DNA of 5,101 nucleotides from an uncultured Bacilli bacterium (GTDB taxonomy: Bacteria; Bacillota_I; Bacilli_A; RF39; UBA660). The notes under the pieces are model-generated. The model was not told the origin of the DNA and searched no databases. It saw only the letters and a list, made by a program, of their open reading frames with translations. Numbering within the stretch: the first letter of the stretch is position 1; every line of letters begins with the position of its first letter. Shown here piece after piece: positions 5,000 through 5,101 of the stretch. The position numbers and the translations under genes were made by a program. Location of the stretch: contig CANQNA010000105.1 of assembly GCA_947625005.1 (NCBI GenBank), forward strand, positions 1 to 5,101. Direction: 5' to 3'.

Positions 5000-5101
5000 C
5001 TAACTCTACATAAATGAAGGAGATTGCTTTGTAAATCGCTTATATGGCTCTATTTCTGGATTTCTGTACGTAAAGGTATTCTTATCCTATTAACGCTTGA
5101 A
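5000..5101. other. Terminal 100 bases, no supported gene
   Basis: The frame from TTG at 5024 stays open to the window end (26 codons, hydrophobic, starting LCKSLIWLYFWIS). It has AAGGAGA almost touching the start codon, too close to serve as its SD. A six-codon frame, ATG at 5014, is closed by TAA. It might be the beginning of a partial gene or degenerate sequence; nothing firmer can be said. Confidence 0.4.

Overview
The window is AT-rich (by eye about 30% G+C) and every supported gene lies on the + strand. Strong Gram-positive Shine-Dalgarno (SD) sequences (AAGGAGGTG, GGGAGGTG, AAGGAG) precede most starts, and one near-perfect sigma-A promoter is present. This points to a low-GC Firmicute (Bacillota), most likely a clostridial lineage. 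No 16S, tRNA, metabolic or housekeeping gene is seen. The recognisable genes are an HU/IHF-like DNA-binding protein and an SF2-type helicase with P-loop and DEAD-like box, followed by proteins I cannot name. That mix fits an accessory replicon or mobile element (plasmid, phage-plasmid or integrative element) better than core chromosome, but no integrase, relaxase, capsid or known Rep family is visible, so the element type is undecided.

Layout. Positions 1-476 hold no convincing gene; the right part is extremely AT-rich with direct repeats and a palindrome. A promoter (TTGACA, 17 bp, TATGAT, with an A/T-tract upstream) at 477-505 drives a leader of about 110 nt that can fold, then the HU-like gene (640-996). 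From 993 to 1122 two very short ORFs overlap head to tail (ATGA and 8-nt overlaps). A non-coding stretch follows, with six tandem 7-bp repeats (1205-1246) and a candidate promoter (1292-1320). The helicase gene is 1387-2850.

The 300-bp gap 2851-3150 is the most structured part of the window. It holds two small hairpins, a strong ribosome-binding site with a 16-codon leader ORF (2964-3014), and then two hairpins (2995-3032 and 3073-3120) whose stems differ but whose 22-nt loops are exact reverse complements of each other. An A9T7A8 tract lies between them. It could be a DNA-level recognition site or origin, or an RNA attenuator controlling the genes downstream.

Downstream, 3151-3942 (263 aa, weak resemblance to DnaD-type replication proteins), a 21-codon ORF (3952-4017), 4010-4657 (215 aa, possible ribbon-helix-helix segment), 4673-4867 (64 aa) and 4925-4999 (24 aa) form a compact, probably co-transcribed set. 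The last 100 bases hold no supported complete gene.

Taken together, the inference is a small replication or DNA-maintenance module: a DNA-bending protein, a helicase, a possible initiator or loader-type protein and a possible RHH DNA-binding protein, with a structured control region between the helicase and the rest. Functions beyond the HU-like protein and helicase are unproven.
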